Assembly: GCA_947846985.1 (NCBI GenBank)
Contig: CANTUZ010000002.1
Coordinates: forward strand, 155,429,889 to 155,493,888
From: Fratercula arctica
Lineage: Eukaryota > Chordata > Aves > Charadriiformes > Alcidae
Length of the DNA stretch: 64,000 nucleotides
Direction of reading: 5' to 3'
This document shows, piece after piece, positions 34,580 to 47,880 of this stretch; position 1 is the first letter of the stretch; each line of letters begins with the position of its first letter. The notes beneath the pieces were generated by a model. It made no database searches and had not been told where the DNA came from. It worked only from the letters and a program-made list of their open reading frames with translations. A program made the position numbers and the translations under genes.

Positions 34580-37500
34580 TCTCTCATGAACCGATGTTAA
34601 TATTAGTAAGTGAAGACAAGCTGTTGTCTAATTTCTGGAGTTTAGCTTACATTGTATGCTGAGACTATTTTTTCTGTCATAATAGTTACTTTTTCAGCTG
34701 GCATTTTAGTGGGAAATAGTCCAAGAGATGAAATCACTCAGAACTCCTTGACTTACCAAACAAATAGGTTTGTTTGAATTTCCACTGTTATGTGGATTGC
34801 TGTGGGATTTTCATCATTACACCATGTGAGCGAGTCCTTGAGGAGCTGGGCCTCCCACAGTCTCCCTCCCCCCTCTCTTCCCAGTCACAGGGATTTTAGG
34901 AAAAAAGACATTTGAGAAGGTGGTGGTGAAAGCAGCAGCCTTTAATCCCTGGAGGCAGCCCCTGACGCTTGGGCTGCAACTGTGTCCCAAGGTGAAGAGC
35001 AGAAGGGACAGCCACATCGTCCACCCTGGTACCCTGTGACACACGGGCTGGTACATTTTACCCACTCGTGCTTGTTTGTGTTCCAGTAACTTGTGCCTGA
35101 TGGAAGTATTATCATCTGATGACTAAACATTCCACCAGTATCTCATTTCTATCAACTGCCAGCACAGACAGGCATTAATACAATAAAGTTAAATACAGGA
35201 AGAGTTACGCTGCATATGAAAAGGTATGAGAACCAGCTAAATAAATGAACCCTTGTGAAGAGTTTGTTCTTTTCTTTTTAATTTGCATTTCCAACTGCAG
35301 CTAAAGACAGTGTACAGGAGGTTGGGTTTTGCAAGACAGAAGGAGTTAGGGTTCTTGCTCATGCACAAACGTGATGGGGCAAAACTTCCTTGCTTTAGAG
35401 TAGATATCAGAATCCATGGAGCCTTCCTGTGGCTGAAAGTTGTATTTCAGTAGTACTCAATGGTTATGGAGGCGAAGTACAAGAAGACAGAGTGGAATAA
35501 AAATAACCGTTTTTCTTTTATAAGACTTGTAACATGACACAGTGATACAAAAAAATCATCACAGAGAAAATAATGATCTTGGATTCTTTTGTTGCATTCT
35601 GAGCAGTTCCTTACATGTGCAAAGAGAGATGTGGAGCAGCAAGACTCATGTCTAGATTCGTGGTATATGAGCTGAAGAGATCAAGTTGTAGAGACTCAAC
35701 TAACAATGAATTAAGACTTCAGCTGTATTGATACAAGCTGTATTAAAACACTCAGAAGTCCCTTGTGAGTCAATCTGCCCATTAGATTTATTTTACATGT
35801 TTTATAATTAATAGATTTGAAATTCGTGTTCAATTCCTGCTGTCCATGTACTCATCAAGAAGACTAGAAGAAAAATTCAGTAATGGTACCCTGAGATGGT
35901 AGATTTTGGGGCAGTGCCTCACCAAAAGTGTTGGCCTTGATCCTTGCAATGTTACCAACTAGCTGTTGTCAATGGATAGAACAGGAATCTTGGAGGACCA
36001 GCAGGGGAAAATCTGGTCTGCCTAATTTAAAGCTTCCTTCTACATTAATTGCATAAAAAATGTAAATTGGTACAAGAATCAGGTGTTCTAAAAGTGCCTG
36101 GATTACTCTCCACAGCCTAGGTGCCTAAATCCCAATTATAGGTGGGATGTTGTAGCATAAATACTGGGTTTCGTTTTAATGTCTAATTCTTAAGCTAGAC
36201 TAAGTGCTTGAGCTAAAATACAGCTAAGATTTAAAAGTCAAAATGGAGCTTTGCAAGAGGGAGAAGAAATAACTGTTCACGTAAACTTTATGAGTAGTGA
36301 AATTTTTTGGAAATTCCCTGTAAACTTCCTCTGATTTGCAAGAAGGCTTTCAATTTGCCGATATAATTTCAATGTAATTCTGAAGTCTGAATGATGGTTT
36401 CTCATATCTTGGATCATCTCCCTACTACTTTGGACATACAAAATATTTATGTTGTGAAATCTTCAGATGAAGATAAAAAAAAATGTAATCATCAAAATGT
36501 CATTTCTAGTAGGTTTTAGATCTGATAAAATTCTGCAGTGACCAATATAGTAGAAACTCAGTTTTCAAAATAAGTTTTTGGGGTTTTTTTCATTTTAATT
36601 TTGAGAGATATCTACTAATCTAAGTTCTAATTAATAGACTGTAGATAACTCCACATTCTCTCAGAAATGTGGACTGAAGTATTTGCAATATCTCATGGAA
36701 GGATTGGTCCTCCCTGTGAACTATATGAGCACACATTAAGATAAGTAACATAAGACTCCTATACTCTGACCAGAAAAGCCTGGGGAAAGAAATCGTGCTC
36801 ATTGAATGGCCAGAAATTCAGATACTGAGGTTATCAAATAAATTACGGCAATCTGGACTGAATTTGTCTGGGATGACCAAAGTCCTCATGGACTTTGGTT
36901 TCTCAGCTCCCATTGAATATAACTGTAATTTAAAACACTAAAACTACAGTACCATTTCTACTGGATTACTGCCTTTGAGACCCAGTTCATAAAAGGGTAC
37001 TGGGGTGTTAGAGACTTCCACATGTGTAAGGAGATTCAGAGAAATTTACTATCTTAGAAGAAATCTGACTTATAATGGGTTTGCTGCAGATGGTATTACC
37101 AAGCAAATACAAATGATTGGATGTGTGTCTCCGAGAGGTTTTTACAATGCTGGTAGCTTTTTTCATCTGTGTCTGTTCTCTAATTTGTGTTTCACTTTCA
37201 CTGTGGGGATTCCAGAAGCAAAATATTGATTACTTTGTGCAACATTTGGACTGTGATAACTGAATCCAATCTTCTTAGAGATCATTGTTGTATAATCATT
37301 ATTCAGTTATATTTTCCATTAATTAATTTTTGTCAAATTCTTTCTCTATTAAGATCTCAGTAATGTAGCTGCAGTATGCATTAACTGTACGTAATGAGAC
37401 ACAGATTAAAGGAGGAAAGCAGTCTGGAAAAGAAGCAGACAAAGAGACTGGACAGCAAAACATCCACAGAAAGAGGGGAGTGCTCAGGTTAGGCAACACT

Positions 37501-38278
37501 GCTTTAGGCAAGACAGCACCAGAAGAAGGACTTGGAGAAGAGGAACCCAGCAACATTCATATAGAGGATAAAAAAGACAGATAAAACCTCTCTTGGAGCG
37601 TTAAATGTTGGCCATTGTCACAGTAAATCATTGGACAAGCTCTATACACGGACTGCTGAAACGTTATTATTAATCTTAATTGCATCAAAATACAATAATT
37701 ACCAACAACACAGCTATATTTACATGATGGGAACATATCCCTTAATTAAAAATCTTCCAGTCCTAGTGGATTTAAGCACCCACCTGATTTAACAAGTAAA
37801 ATTTGCTCATCTGGCAAATCTTAATGCTTATGAGTTTGTCTATGAGCTACTTTGCAAGCTGAAGTATTGCCACAGATGTATATTTAGGGTTTATATTGTT
37901 GTTTTATTTTATTAAAGGGATTATTGGAAGCAATTCAGTCTCCTCCTCATCAACCCTCTCCTAAAAATGACAACAGTACGAAGTGAGAACTGTTAAGATC
38001 TGTGAAACCTATCACTCGCAACGCACACACAGCTGTCATGTTACACGCTCTGAAACAGCACAGGTTAATAAAACACATTTAGTACCTCTTCCCATGCATT
38101 ACATGGATCCAAAAAGTCCTGCACTTTTCACAGTGATAATCCTACGATCTCTGAACCACCATAGGGTTCACTTGTCTAGTAATGGCATTCTCAGATAAGA
38201 AGTTCAGGACACTGTCAGAAACAATGAAACGAGAAGAAGAAGGAAAAAAAAAAAACAACCAAAAAAAACCTGCATTAC

Positions 38279-38406
38279 CTGATAGTTTTGATCATGCTGA
38301 GCCCCATTTCAACACAGCAGTGTGCATGGTCTTGGCGAGGTTCTGGGAGCCCCGACACGCAGTAGTAACAGTCCCCCAGGATCTTTATTCTGAGACAATG
38401 ATGTTC
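38279..38406 (-). CDS. ADCY8: ADCY8 exon: C1a second metal-binding Asp (128 bp)
   Basis: The acceptor is TTTACATACAG (AG at 38408-38407). The exon runs GAA CAT CAT TGT to ATC AG and is followed by GTAATG. It encodes [19 protein letters not shown] and then [16 protein letters not shown] and LSMIKTI, plus two bases of an Arg codon. The aspartate in ILGDCYYC (codon 38373-38371) is the second catalytic metal ligand (equivalent to Asp440 of canine type V). The [13 protein letters not shown] block is one of the most conserved in animal adenylyl cyclases. The Arg codon is finished by the first base of the exon at 27639. The donor AG|GTAATG departs from consensus at +5 (T), but no better site is nearby. 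Base composition is GC-richer than the surrounding intron, as expected for a coding exon. Confidence 0.97.
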
Positions 38407-40206
38407 CTGTATGTAAATGTATCAAAAAGAGAGAAAAGATTTGCAGTTATGTTTTCATAATTTTAAGATCAATGTGAAAGTGGTTGAAAAAAGTACTGAA
38501 AAGAAAAATTCAAAAGCTTATTGCTGGATGTTTCCTGAGTGTGATTAGTACAATCTTGATTTATTTCACATTTCGAATAAAGTACCTAAAGTACATTTCC
38601 AGTAAAAAAGAATATAGTGATTCTTGTGTTATGATAGTCAGAGGTTTCCTTGTTGATGGTGAGAAAAGTTTCATCAGATTCAGTCTGGAAGCGAGGCCAA
38701 GGATTCCGAAATGCCAGCTGAGATAATGAATAACCCATTTTAGACCATATTCCTCCAGGGCATCCTTTCTGCCCCCTTTTTACACTGGAAATAAAGTGAA
38801 AAACCTCTTTCCTCCCACTGATAATCCCCTCTCACCTACAGTTTCCACTGTCACCCTCAAGCACTCCCAACAGCTAGAGGAGCTGATCAAGTATCTGCAT
38901 GCTAAGATATCAGAGGAGGTGTCTTTCATTAGGCTTGTACTGTGGAGAAATTATGTTTATTTGGCATACTGTCAGAGACAGTATCCTTTACCTTAGGAGA
39001 AAATACTGAATTTAATTTTTTAAATACATGTTAACAGCATCATTATAGACTGAACCAGCATATTACTGTGTGATTGGATCATCATTTCAGAAGATTCTTT
39101 TCTAGTGAGCAGAATTACCCGAAACTTTTGCAGTTCCCAGACAAGAAAAACAGATGAGCCCAAGATCAGCTGTAAACTTGCCCAATGTATTCTGCTGGCT
39201 TGGCACTCACAGGAGATGATCAATGCACAGGAGCAGAGACTATAATAATTTGAGGACAGAGCTGCAAGTGCCTAGAGGCAGAAGGTGTTACAAGTTGAGT
39301 CAGGAAAGTATCTTTATGATGGAGAATCATTGAAATAATAAGTGCAGTATTAGCATTCAATCAGTAAAGGCTCCAGTGACAGAACGCTAAAATGAATACC
39401 AGTCATTACTGGGGAGCAGGCTAACAACTTGTAAAACCAGGTTGTTAGATGATAAAAAAATTTGGCCTATGGTATTTATTTCAGCTTTTCTCTTCTCTTT
39501 CTCTCTAGCAACCTGTGGTGGAGGCTGCACTAATCAAAGGAGTGGGGATACACTAAACCCCCTGGGGAAGAGAGGACTTTAAGTAGGACGTAGGAGCAAA
39601 CGTGAATGCTGACTGTGCCTCAGGAACTGAGCACTGGCCAAATGAATGGGACTCCAGGTTATTATTTGAGATTTTGGCTAGGAAGAATGAAGCTTTGTAG
39701 TCAACCTCCGTCAAGTCTTTACAAATCCCAGAGTGTCAAAGGGAACCTACACACTTGTACCCGAAGCTTGTGCAGAAGTCAGCTGAAGCTTTAAGCATGC
39801 CAGCAAGGGTAAAAGCTACTCTGGGCACAGAGCCAAAATAAACTGATTCACCCTGAAATCTCCTTAAACAATCAGTTGGAGCTGACTGTGTTTGAAGCTT
39901 TGGGTAAGTCTCCAGCTAATACCATTGACGGCTCTCAGAGTGCAATGCCTAGCTACCCAAGTTTCACAAGGAAATTCAAGACTAAAGTCAGGTTTCTTAA
40001 AGGTCAAAATTCATATGTAACTCCCCTCTTTCCTTGTCCCCTTCTCTTCAAACCCTCTGCAGACCCAGACAAGTGAACACTTCTGTATTTTTTATATGGT
40101 TGCAACTGAAATTGTACATCCTGAAATCTACCAAAACATTCATTTTTTACTTATTTACTCCCAAATGAAAGAGTTAGAGATTCGATTTTACCATGCTTTC
40201 CACATA

Positions 40207-40222
40207 TTTTTTTTTTTTTTTT
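40207..40222. repeat. T16 homopolymer
   Basis: 16 T on the plus strand within intron. Confidence 0.97.
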
Positions 40223-43200
40223 CTATAGAATGAAATGAGGAACATTAATGTTAATCAAGTATCAAGGACTCAATGGCATAAATCAGTGCATGTTAAACTG
40301 TTAGCGGGCTTCCTTAAGCTTCTCTGTGTTCCCTGGTTAGACAAAGTTCAAAGAGATAAAGATACTATAAAACACAAATTCTAAACTTCTTTGGTTTTTC
40401 TAATAGTGCCATTCAATTGTTTCATATTCTAATTGACATTTGCTTTTACATCTACAAAGTAAAAGGAGCATTTATAACGCCATATCTGTTTGACTGAGGT
40501 AGAGTAAAGCAAAAGGCAGCACTTTAAGTCCATTCAGACCCACTACAAATACATTACAGCTGATAACCACATAGTATAATACAGGAAAAAAAGGGAAACC
40601 CAGTCAATTCCCAAGAAAGAAAGAAAGACAGACAAGTCTCAAGTAGTATCATATTTTAGTATTATAATTACATTTTTACATGCAACTTTTATTATGTGGT
40701 CTTCCACCTGTAGAACCTGCCTGTCTGACGATGTTGGAATCCCCCATTAAGTGAACCTCTAATTCCGCACGGTTAGAGAAGATAGTTTTCAACAGAAAAA
40801 AAACCCCTCAGCTGTTTGGCTCTTAATGACTCATTTAAACTGGCAGAAGTGCTGATTCCATTAAAGACAGCTGAGACCTCTGTCACCTGGCTGCATATCT
40901 CCTCATTTGCTGAAAATCAGAACAAGGCAGACCACTTTAAAAAGATGTGATTTTTATGAGAATAAGAAAGAAGAATCTTAATGCATAACAAGGCCTGCTA
41001 ATGAGGGTTTGATGTATGCAAATGTGAGTGCATGTGTGTGACACAGGAGATCTCTTCAGCTGCACACGAATGTATGCTTTTTCTTGTCATGGTACGTCAT
41101 CTCTACGCTCATTTGCCGAAGCTCAGGAAGTCATCTACAGAGTGAAATATCCAAATGGAGGTGACTATATATAGGTATCCATATGTCAGCCAGCAGTTGA
41201 GGCTGCCATTACAGTCAAAGGAGAGCCAGGCAATGCAGACAGTGAAGCCTAGGAAGGGGTTCAGCTCACAGATAAAGCAATTGGCTGGGCTTCAGTTCAG
41301 ATGTCTACACATAAACTTATGGTGCATTGGTAAGACTCCTCGGTGTGTGAGGCACCCACACAGGACTAGCAGACATGACGTAAGATGTATGTCCCTCTGG
41401 AGTGGTGCAAGGGCCAGGAAAGGTGTCTCTATTACCACAAGAAGCTGCAAGGAGCACTTAAATGACTCCTTGTTTTCCTTAACTTTCCTGCTAGTCAAAT
41501 CATTCTGACTGTTAAACATGAACTGTGTTACGGTCCGAGTATATTGGCCTTACCCTTTTATTCTTCCCTTATTGTTCCCATCATACCTATTTTAAAAGTA
41601 AACTGTGGATTTTTTATCACTGGAAATGCTTCAGCTAGAAGAAGATAATTTAACAACTGCCAGGAAGGACAGAGGGCTAATGGCATCTGCCTTTGGCAGA
41701 GGGAGGTTGCGTGGTCTCCTGAGATTCCTGCTGATAGCTCTGTAGTTTAATCACATCTACAGTTCAGATTAGATGCTTTGTCAGGCTGGTTGTATTAGTA
41801 CATTAAGGTTAGATTCATGGCTAATGTGGGTAGCCATGCTGTAGTTGTAAAAAGGAGACTAAGTTGTGTAAGGGCCTGCTTGCTTTTCAGTGGTATAGAA
41901 GCGTAATAATAGCATGCAAGATTTTCTTCACACTCTAGACCTCAAGCCCGCTTCCTAAAACATCTTACCACAATGGTATCTAAGAGTTGCAAGTTGATAT
42001 TAAATTAAAAGTGAATGAAAAATATAAACATGTATGAAGAAACTGTAAAATGAGTAAAGAAAATGGCCATACAGGAATTTTGATGCAGCAGATACTACAC
42101 TACAGTGTTAAATCCTTACACTGTTATGAGGCTGTTATGATCTTCTCTTTATTTTATTCTATTCCTCTTCCCCTTCCCATCACCAATTCCAGAACTTGTC
42201 CTTGGGCATGTAAATGACAGCTGATATTGTACAGACATTCACATCAGTATCCATCAGCCTCACACCCTTCTCAATACTCACTCATTAATGCCATTTACTG
42301 AAGGTATTAATTAATTTCTCAGTATGTCACAAATAAGGGCTTTTTTCCCCCTTATTTGCAGCTTCTCATATGCTACAAGTGAAAGATTAAGGGGCCTGAT
42401 TCTGCCATGATCAACTGAAATCAGTAGAAATTTTGCCTGGTGATATTGAGCAGACTCAAACACTCAGCTAGTAATAATAATAATTCTAGATCAATTCAGT
42501 GGCAATCGATAAGAAATCTTTTTCCAAATCACCTTATTCCAGAGCAAAAGAAAATATGCAGATTTTTCATAAATAATTACCTCATATGTGTGAATGATTT
42601 ATGTTTAAGCTTATTAAATACACCCTTAGTGACTGGAAAGGAAGCAAAGCAAATTAGCATAAAGTGGAGCTGAAGAAATCAGTTGCTCAAATATCAAGTT
42701 ACTGAAAGATGCAGTCAGAAACTTCATTAATGTTTCTTGTTTCCTTGGGCTAAATTTCTGGTGAAGGGAAAAAAGTGATTCTGTTTTGTAAGTTACACCA
42801 CTTTTCCAATTCTGCCTGTGGTGAATTAATCACGTCATCTACTTTGGAAGGGAATCCCGTAGGCTAGTGAACAGCCCACAGAAAAGTCCACATTCACAAT
42901 TTTTATAATTTCAAGCTAAAAATTTGGAACACTGTGGATGAGAAATTACTGAGGCTGAGCTGCAGAACAAAGAGATCATACACGTAAATCTCCTTTTAAA
43001 AGGTGGGCAGAGTGGGAGGGAGGAGGCAGGGATTTGGCCTTTGTGTACAATAGCTCAGTTCCTGAAACATTTGCCAAAGGTGTAGGAAAACTAGATAAAA
43101 GGCCTTTTCTCAACACAAGTGAGGTCTAGTCCAACGCTCTTAATCAGCAGGCTGTTTTGGCGTGGGCTGGAGAGAGACGTCCATCCAAATTCCTCCTATT

Positions 43201-43789
43201 GCAGCTCTGTCTCTTTGGAAAACAGAGCTGGGACCTTGACAGAGCCAGATGGAGGGAAGTTCCTGGGTTATGATTGCAAGGACTGTTTCTATTTTTTATA
43301 TACATAGAGGGAAAAAAGTGCCACGCTCATCCTCTGCCTGGACCAGGGAATACTTAAATGTAGTCCTTTATTTAATTTTTTTTACATAATTTAACAAATC
43401 ACACAAGAACCACTTTCTTTTTGAGACTACCCTATAGCGGCATGGTTAGGACTTCTCCAGACAGTCAGAAAATATGGATTTGGGGGTCTCTCATGCTGCA
43501 GAAGGAACTGATGCACATTCCTGCCTGAGTTTTCTAATAAGTTATATCAACACTTCTGTCCCTTGACATACTGTAGGAAGAAAAACCGCTGTGGCTGTTG
43601 TGTCTGGTGAGCAACCATCCTTGCCAGCTAGTGTTGAATAGTAGATTATGCCATAAGTGGTTTTAGGCACAGAAATCCCTGTTAGAAAGATTCAATGTGT
43701 GCTTCATTCCTGCTAAGACAGGATCAATTCTACAGGGAATTTCTAGGACTGCATGTACGTAAAGGGTAGGGTAGACATTTCTCAAGAAT

Positions 43790-44180
43790 ATAGAAACATA
43801 GAATTGCCTAGATTGGAAGGGACCTTTCAGATCATCGAGTCCCACCACTAACCTAACTCTGACAAAAAATATCACTAAACTATATCACTAAGCACTATGT
43901 CTACCCGCCTTCTAAATGCCTCCAGGCCTGACGATTCCACTACTTCCCTGGGCAGCCCGTTCCCTTCTGGTGAAGAAATTTTTCTTAATATCCAATCTAA
44001 ACCTCCCCTGGTGCAACTTGAGGCCATTTCCTCTTGTCCTATCGCCTGTTACTGGGGAGAAGAGACCGATCCCCACCCCTCTACACCCTCCTTTCAGGTA
44101 GTTGTAGAGCACGATAAGGTCTCCCCTCAGCCTCTCTTTCTCTAGGCTGAACAATCCCCGCTCCCTCAGTCACTCACAAG
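43790..44180 (-). mobile_element. CR1 3' fragment without a clear octamer tail
   Basis: The plus strand starts TATAGAAACATAGAATTGCC, then GATTGGAAGGGACCTTTCAG. It proceeds through CACTACTTCCCTGGGCAGCC and AAGGTCTCCCCTCAGCCTCT to CTCCCTCAGTCACTC. The minus-strand frame at 43912-44154 reads [20 protein letters not shown], the C-terminal part of CR1 ORF2. The tail differs from the 12100 copy, so it belongs to another CR1 subfamily. Confidence 0.93.
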
Positions 44181-44568
44181 AATATAATTGTGAAGCCTAA
44201 ATTTCAGTCAAATCCCAATTTAGTCAATGAAGTGGTTTTTTTTTTTAGGTTTGGATTTACATGACTCTTAATTCCTAAATCACGGAGAAATTTTGAAACT
44301 GAAATTTTATTTAATCTGTCATTTTCATCTGACTTTTTTCATAAAATACCTGTAGACTGTCACTTCTAAAAACATTTTGTGGACTGGGTATTTTTTTGAA
44401 TGTGCAGGTCTTTTGATGATTTACTGGGCTCTTTAGCATCTGAAATACTGTAACTTTAGTAAGCATTGCTTAACAGTGTTGTTTATTCACTCACATTAGA
44501 CAATTAATTATTAACACACATGAGGAAGGAAAACACTCTAGAATGAAGCACTGCAAAAAGAGCATTCA

Positions 44569-45108
44569 TGGAATCATAGAATCATAGAATGGTTAGAGTT
44601 GGAAGGGATGCTAAAGATCATCTAGTTCCAACCCCCCTGCCATGGGCAGGGACACCTCCCACCAGACCAGGCTGCTCAAAGCCTCATCCAGCCTGTTCTT
44701 GAACACAATTTCTCTGGGCAACCTGTTCCAGTGTCTCACCACCCTCAGAGTAAAGAATTTCTTCCTAATACCTAATCTAAATCTACCCTCTTTCAGTTTA
44801 AAACCATTACCCCTCATCCTATCACTCCACTCCCTGACAAAGAGTCCCTCCCCACTTTAAGTACTGGAAGGCCGCTATAAGGTCTTCCTGGAGCCTTCTC
44901 TTTTCCAGAACTGAACAGCCCCAACTCTCTCAGTCTGTCCTCATAGCAGAGGTGCTCCAGCCGTCTGATCATCTTCGTGGCCCTCCTCTGGACCCACTCC
45001 AACAGGGCTATGTCCTTCTTATATTGGGGGCCCCAAGAGCTGGATGCAGAACTCCAGGTGGAGTCTCAGCAGAATGGAGCAGAGGGGCAGAATCACCTCC
45101 CTCGACCT
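44569..45108 (-). mobile_element. CR1 3' fragment (about 540 bp)
   Basis: Begins with AATCATAGAATCATAGAATG, the reverse complement of two terminal octamers, then GGAAGGGATGCTAAAGATCA. Minus-strand pieces read QRRATKMIRRLEHLCYEDRL and [20 protein letters not shown] in different frames, so ORF2 has indels. It ends near AATCACCTCCCTCGACCT, the reverse complement of ORF2 sequence upstream of LEYCV. Confidence 0.95.
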
Positions 45109-46735
45109 ATTCATTCCTTCCCATTACTGAAATTCATACATATCCTCATAATTACCTAAATATCACATATGTACACTCATAGTACAGTTAACTCCTCTTC
45201 TTAGTAGAGTATCCCAAACATATACGCATGAAGAAATTCACACCTTTATTTACTGGCATATATGTTTAAACAGACAGGGATTTTTAGGGAGTTTCTAGAG
45301 CTGTGTGGGTTATATGCTTGAAAATCATTTCACAAAAGAACAAAAGACTGCCAGCTCAGAGGTTAAGGGAAAAGTAAAGCACTGCAACAGGGGTGTCTTT
45401 ATTGAGGAGACAAAAGAGCCTTTAATGTCCTCCACTTTTCCCATTTTGATGCCAGCTGGTGCAGGTGGTGTACTGGGGCTGTACAACGATGCATTCTTGC
45501 TGAGCCTGCCAGTTAGGCTGGTTTCCACGCCTGGAAACACTGGTCACAAGTAAGACTGGTAATACACTGTTGGAATAATTTTTGGCAGGTTGCCTGCAAT
45601 CTCCCAAGAGAGAATTTAACCAAGGTTACAGAAAAAGACCACCTCATTTAGAAAAAAAAATCAGTTCTTTAATAAGTAAAAGCAACCTGTGACTCACATT
45701 ACATAAATAACTCTCCCTCAAACACCAGGCTAGTGACATAAAGAGGAAAAAGGCTCATATTAAAGCGTGAATTTTCCATTCAGCATCTACAGCTCCTCTG
45801 AGTAAGAAGTACTATTATTCTGTTTTACCGTATGACAGCTGATGAGACTGCAAAGAGATGAAGTGTCTTACAGGGCAGTCATTTTACTCTTATATGAAAC
45901 CCATGGAATTTAATTTTTCAGGGGAAGATTTCTGTTTCAGCATCAATATTTCATATTAAGAATGGGTCCAAACTCAAATCTAAGACTGTCTGTGTTCATC
46001 TTTGTACATGTGTCTAAACTAAAATGCCATGCCTTGATTTTATCTTTAGGTCTCAGTGCTGATACATCTCAGCTGCTGTTGCAACAAAGCTTACAGATGT
46101 CTGCTTCGCTGTTTAGGGTTTTACTCTTTCCTCTTTGTAATATTGGAAACTGAATCTCCATACAGCGTAGATACATTTAGAAATTTAACTCATCATATCA
46201 TCTGACATAGCTAAGATGTGTCTAGCACTGCAGAGAAGGCAGAGGAAAAACAAACATCAAAAATAAGTATTATTTCATCAAAGCAAGATTTTTTTTAGGC
46301 TTAAGTATCTTACCAAATGTCATCTTATTTCCCTTCTCTCCTCAAAATTTCTGCCTAAGGAAAAATATTAATATTAATTAAGTTTCTGTTTAGGCCTTTC
46401 AGTAGAAGGATATATATAGAAATGTTTTCTTCATCTCTGTTTTATGCCAAGTTATTCCTTTCTAACTGTCACTTTTCTCTTTAATAACTATAAATCTTTC
46501 ACAAATATCATTGAGTGATTAGAAAGGGGAAGTAGTTGTACATAACAATATTATGTTTCTTATAAGAAATATTGAACTGAGTTCTAGTTTTAATTCAAAG
46601 TCTTCTGTGATAATGATACAAGTATTATGGAATTTGTTGTTATTAATTATATGTGCCAACATATGCCATAATGCCTCATGTAACCAATTGAAGATTAAAA
46701 AAAATCTCAGAGCTCTCATTGCTTCTGCATTGCAC

Positions 46736-46750
46736 AAAAAAAAAAAAAAA
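46736..46750. repeat. A15 homopolymer
   Basis: 15 A on the plus strand after CATTGCAC. No adjacent retroposed gene copy was recognised. Confidence 0.97.
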
Positions 46751-47079
46751 GGCTGAATAAGAGATACAAGAAACTAAGCTAAATTATATTTTTCAATAAG
46801 TTGTGAAATAATGTCTTCTTTAATATTATATGATTTACATAAGATGATAGAGCAGATCAAACAATCCTTTATGTGGGATTATAAATTACTACTTTTATTT
46901 AGAAGTAAATAAAGGTTTATATGGATTTTCCTTAAAATCTAAAGAAACTGCCTCAAGCTTTCTGCAATTTACCTCTTTGTTTTGACGATAATTCTTAACA
47001 AAACCCAAGAGTTTGAGTAACAGTATCTATTTTAAAGAGGTATGATGACTCTAGCTAAGCTGATTAAGAACGAGTTAAG

Positions 47080-47880
47080 TGATAGTTCTGAATCTAGATG
47101 TGAATAAGTAATCCTCATTAGTGGTACATCCTTCTAGGGAGGTTTTGAAAGGACCACTTTCCAAAAGGCTTGTCAAGGATTTACAGGCAAGTATGAAACC
47201 ATTGCTAATAACATTTGCAGAAGGAATAAGTCTGGTAGGATGATCAATTCCCATGCAGGCAGGGTGGTCATAACCAGACAGCAAGACCAAAAAAAATGCA
47301 AAATATTATGTTTTGGTATAATAATGTCATCACTGTAAGTTCAGAAACATGTGATCTTTGGGCAATGGTCAAGAGAGAACAGAAGGAATGGTGGTGATCT
47401 GCCTCCACCACACTAGCGGAGGTTAGTCCAGGAATATTACTTTCAGTGCTAGTACGTATGCCTTAAAAGAGATTCTGAAAAACTGGAGGCAGTCCAGAAA
47501 ACTAGGCCCAAAAAATATTTGAAAGAACAAATCTTACAGAGAAAAAAGCCTCAGAATGTTTAGTTCGATTCGTTTATCAAAAGGAACTCTGAAATGTGGC
47601 TTGATCAAAGCACACAAATGTATGCCCAGAGAAAATCAGTGGCTACAAGACGGTCCTTTTGTCTGGGAAAAATAGGTCATAGCAAGAATCAATGGATTCA
47701 AAGTCAGGAAAAATCAAATGAGAAAAAAGCCATACTGAATTAACAGTGACAGTGTTAAGGCATCAGAATATATTCACAAGGTACACAAGTATTTCTCCAT
47801 CTCCTGGGATCTTCAGATGAAGATTGGGCATTTTTCCAAAAGATACACCTTTGCCAGGTGTGAAAGCTTCATACAATATC
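47080..47880 (+). mobile_element. Ancient CR1/L3-like LINE remnant
   Basis: Highly diverged. The right part (about 47480-47880) keeps the order of landmarks of old amniote CR1/L3-type 3' regions: GGCTTGATCAAAG, a GGATTCAAAGTCAGG-type segment, AACAGTGACAGTGTTAAG, TCTCCATCTCCTGGGATCTT, and AAGATTGGGCATTTTTCCAA before AAAGATACACC. The left part (TAACATTTGCAGAAGG, then ATGCAAAATATTATGTTTTGG) fits the RT FAD region onward but is weaker. There is no open frame. Recognition is by eye from memory of such elements. Confidence 0.65.

Larger units (their letters stand above)
27640..38278 (-). other. ADCY8: ADCY8 intron rich in CR1 fragments
   Basis: A 10,639-bp GT-AG intron holding CR1 pieces at 28081-28233, 29970-30527, 30560-31144 and 33118-33198, an (ATTCT)n tract, a T/G-rich tract at 34495-34579 and a GC-richer patch at 34830-35060. 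The stretch 35100-38270 shows nothing identifiable. Confidence 0.9.
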
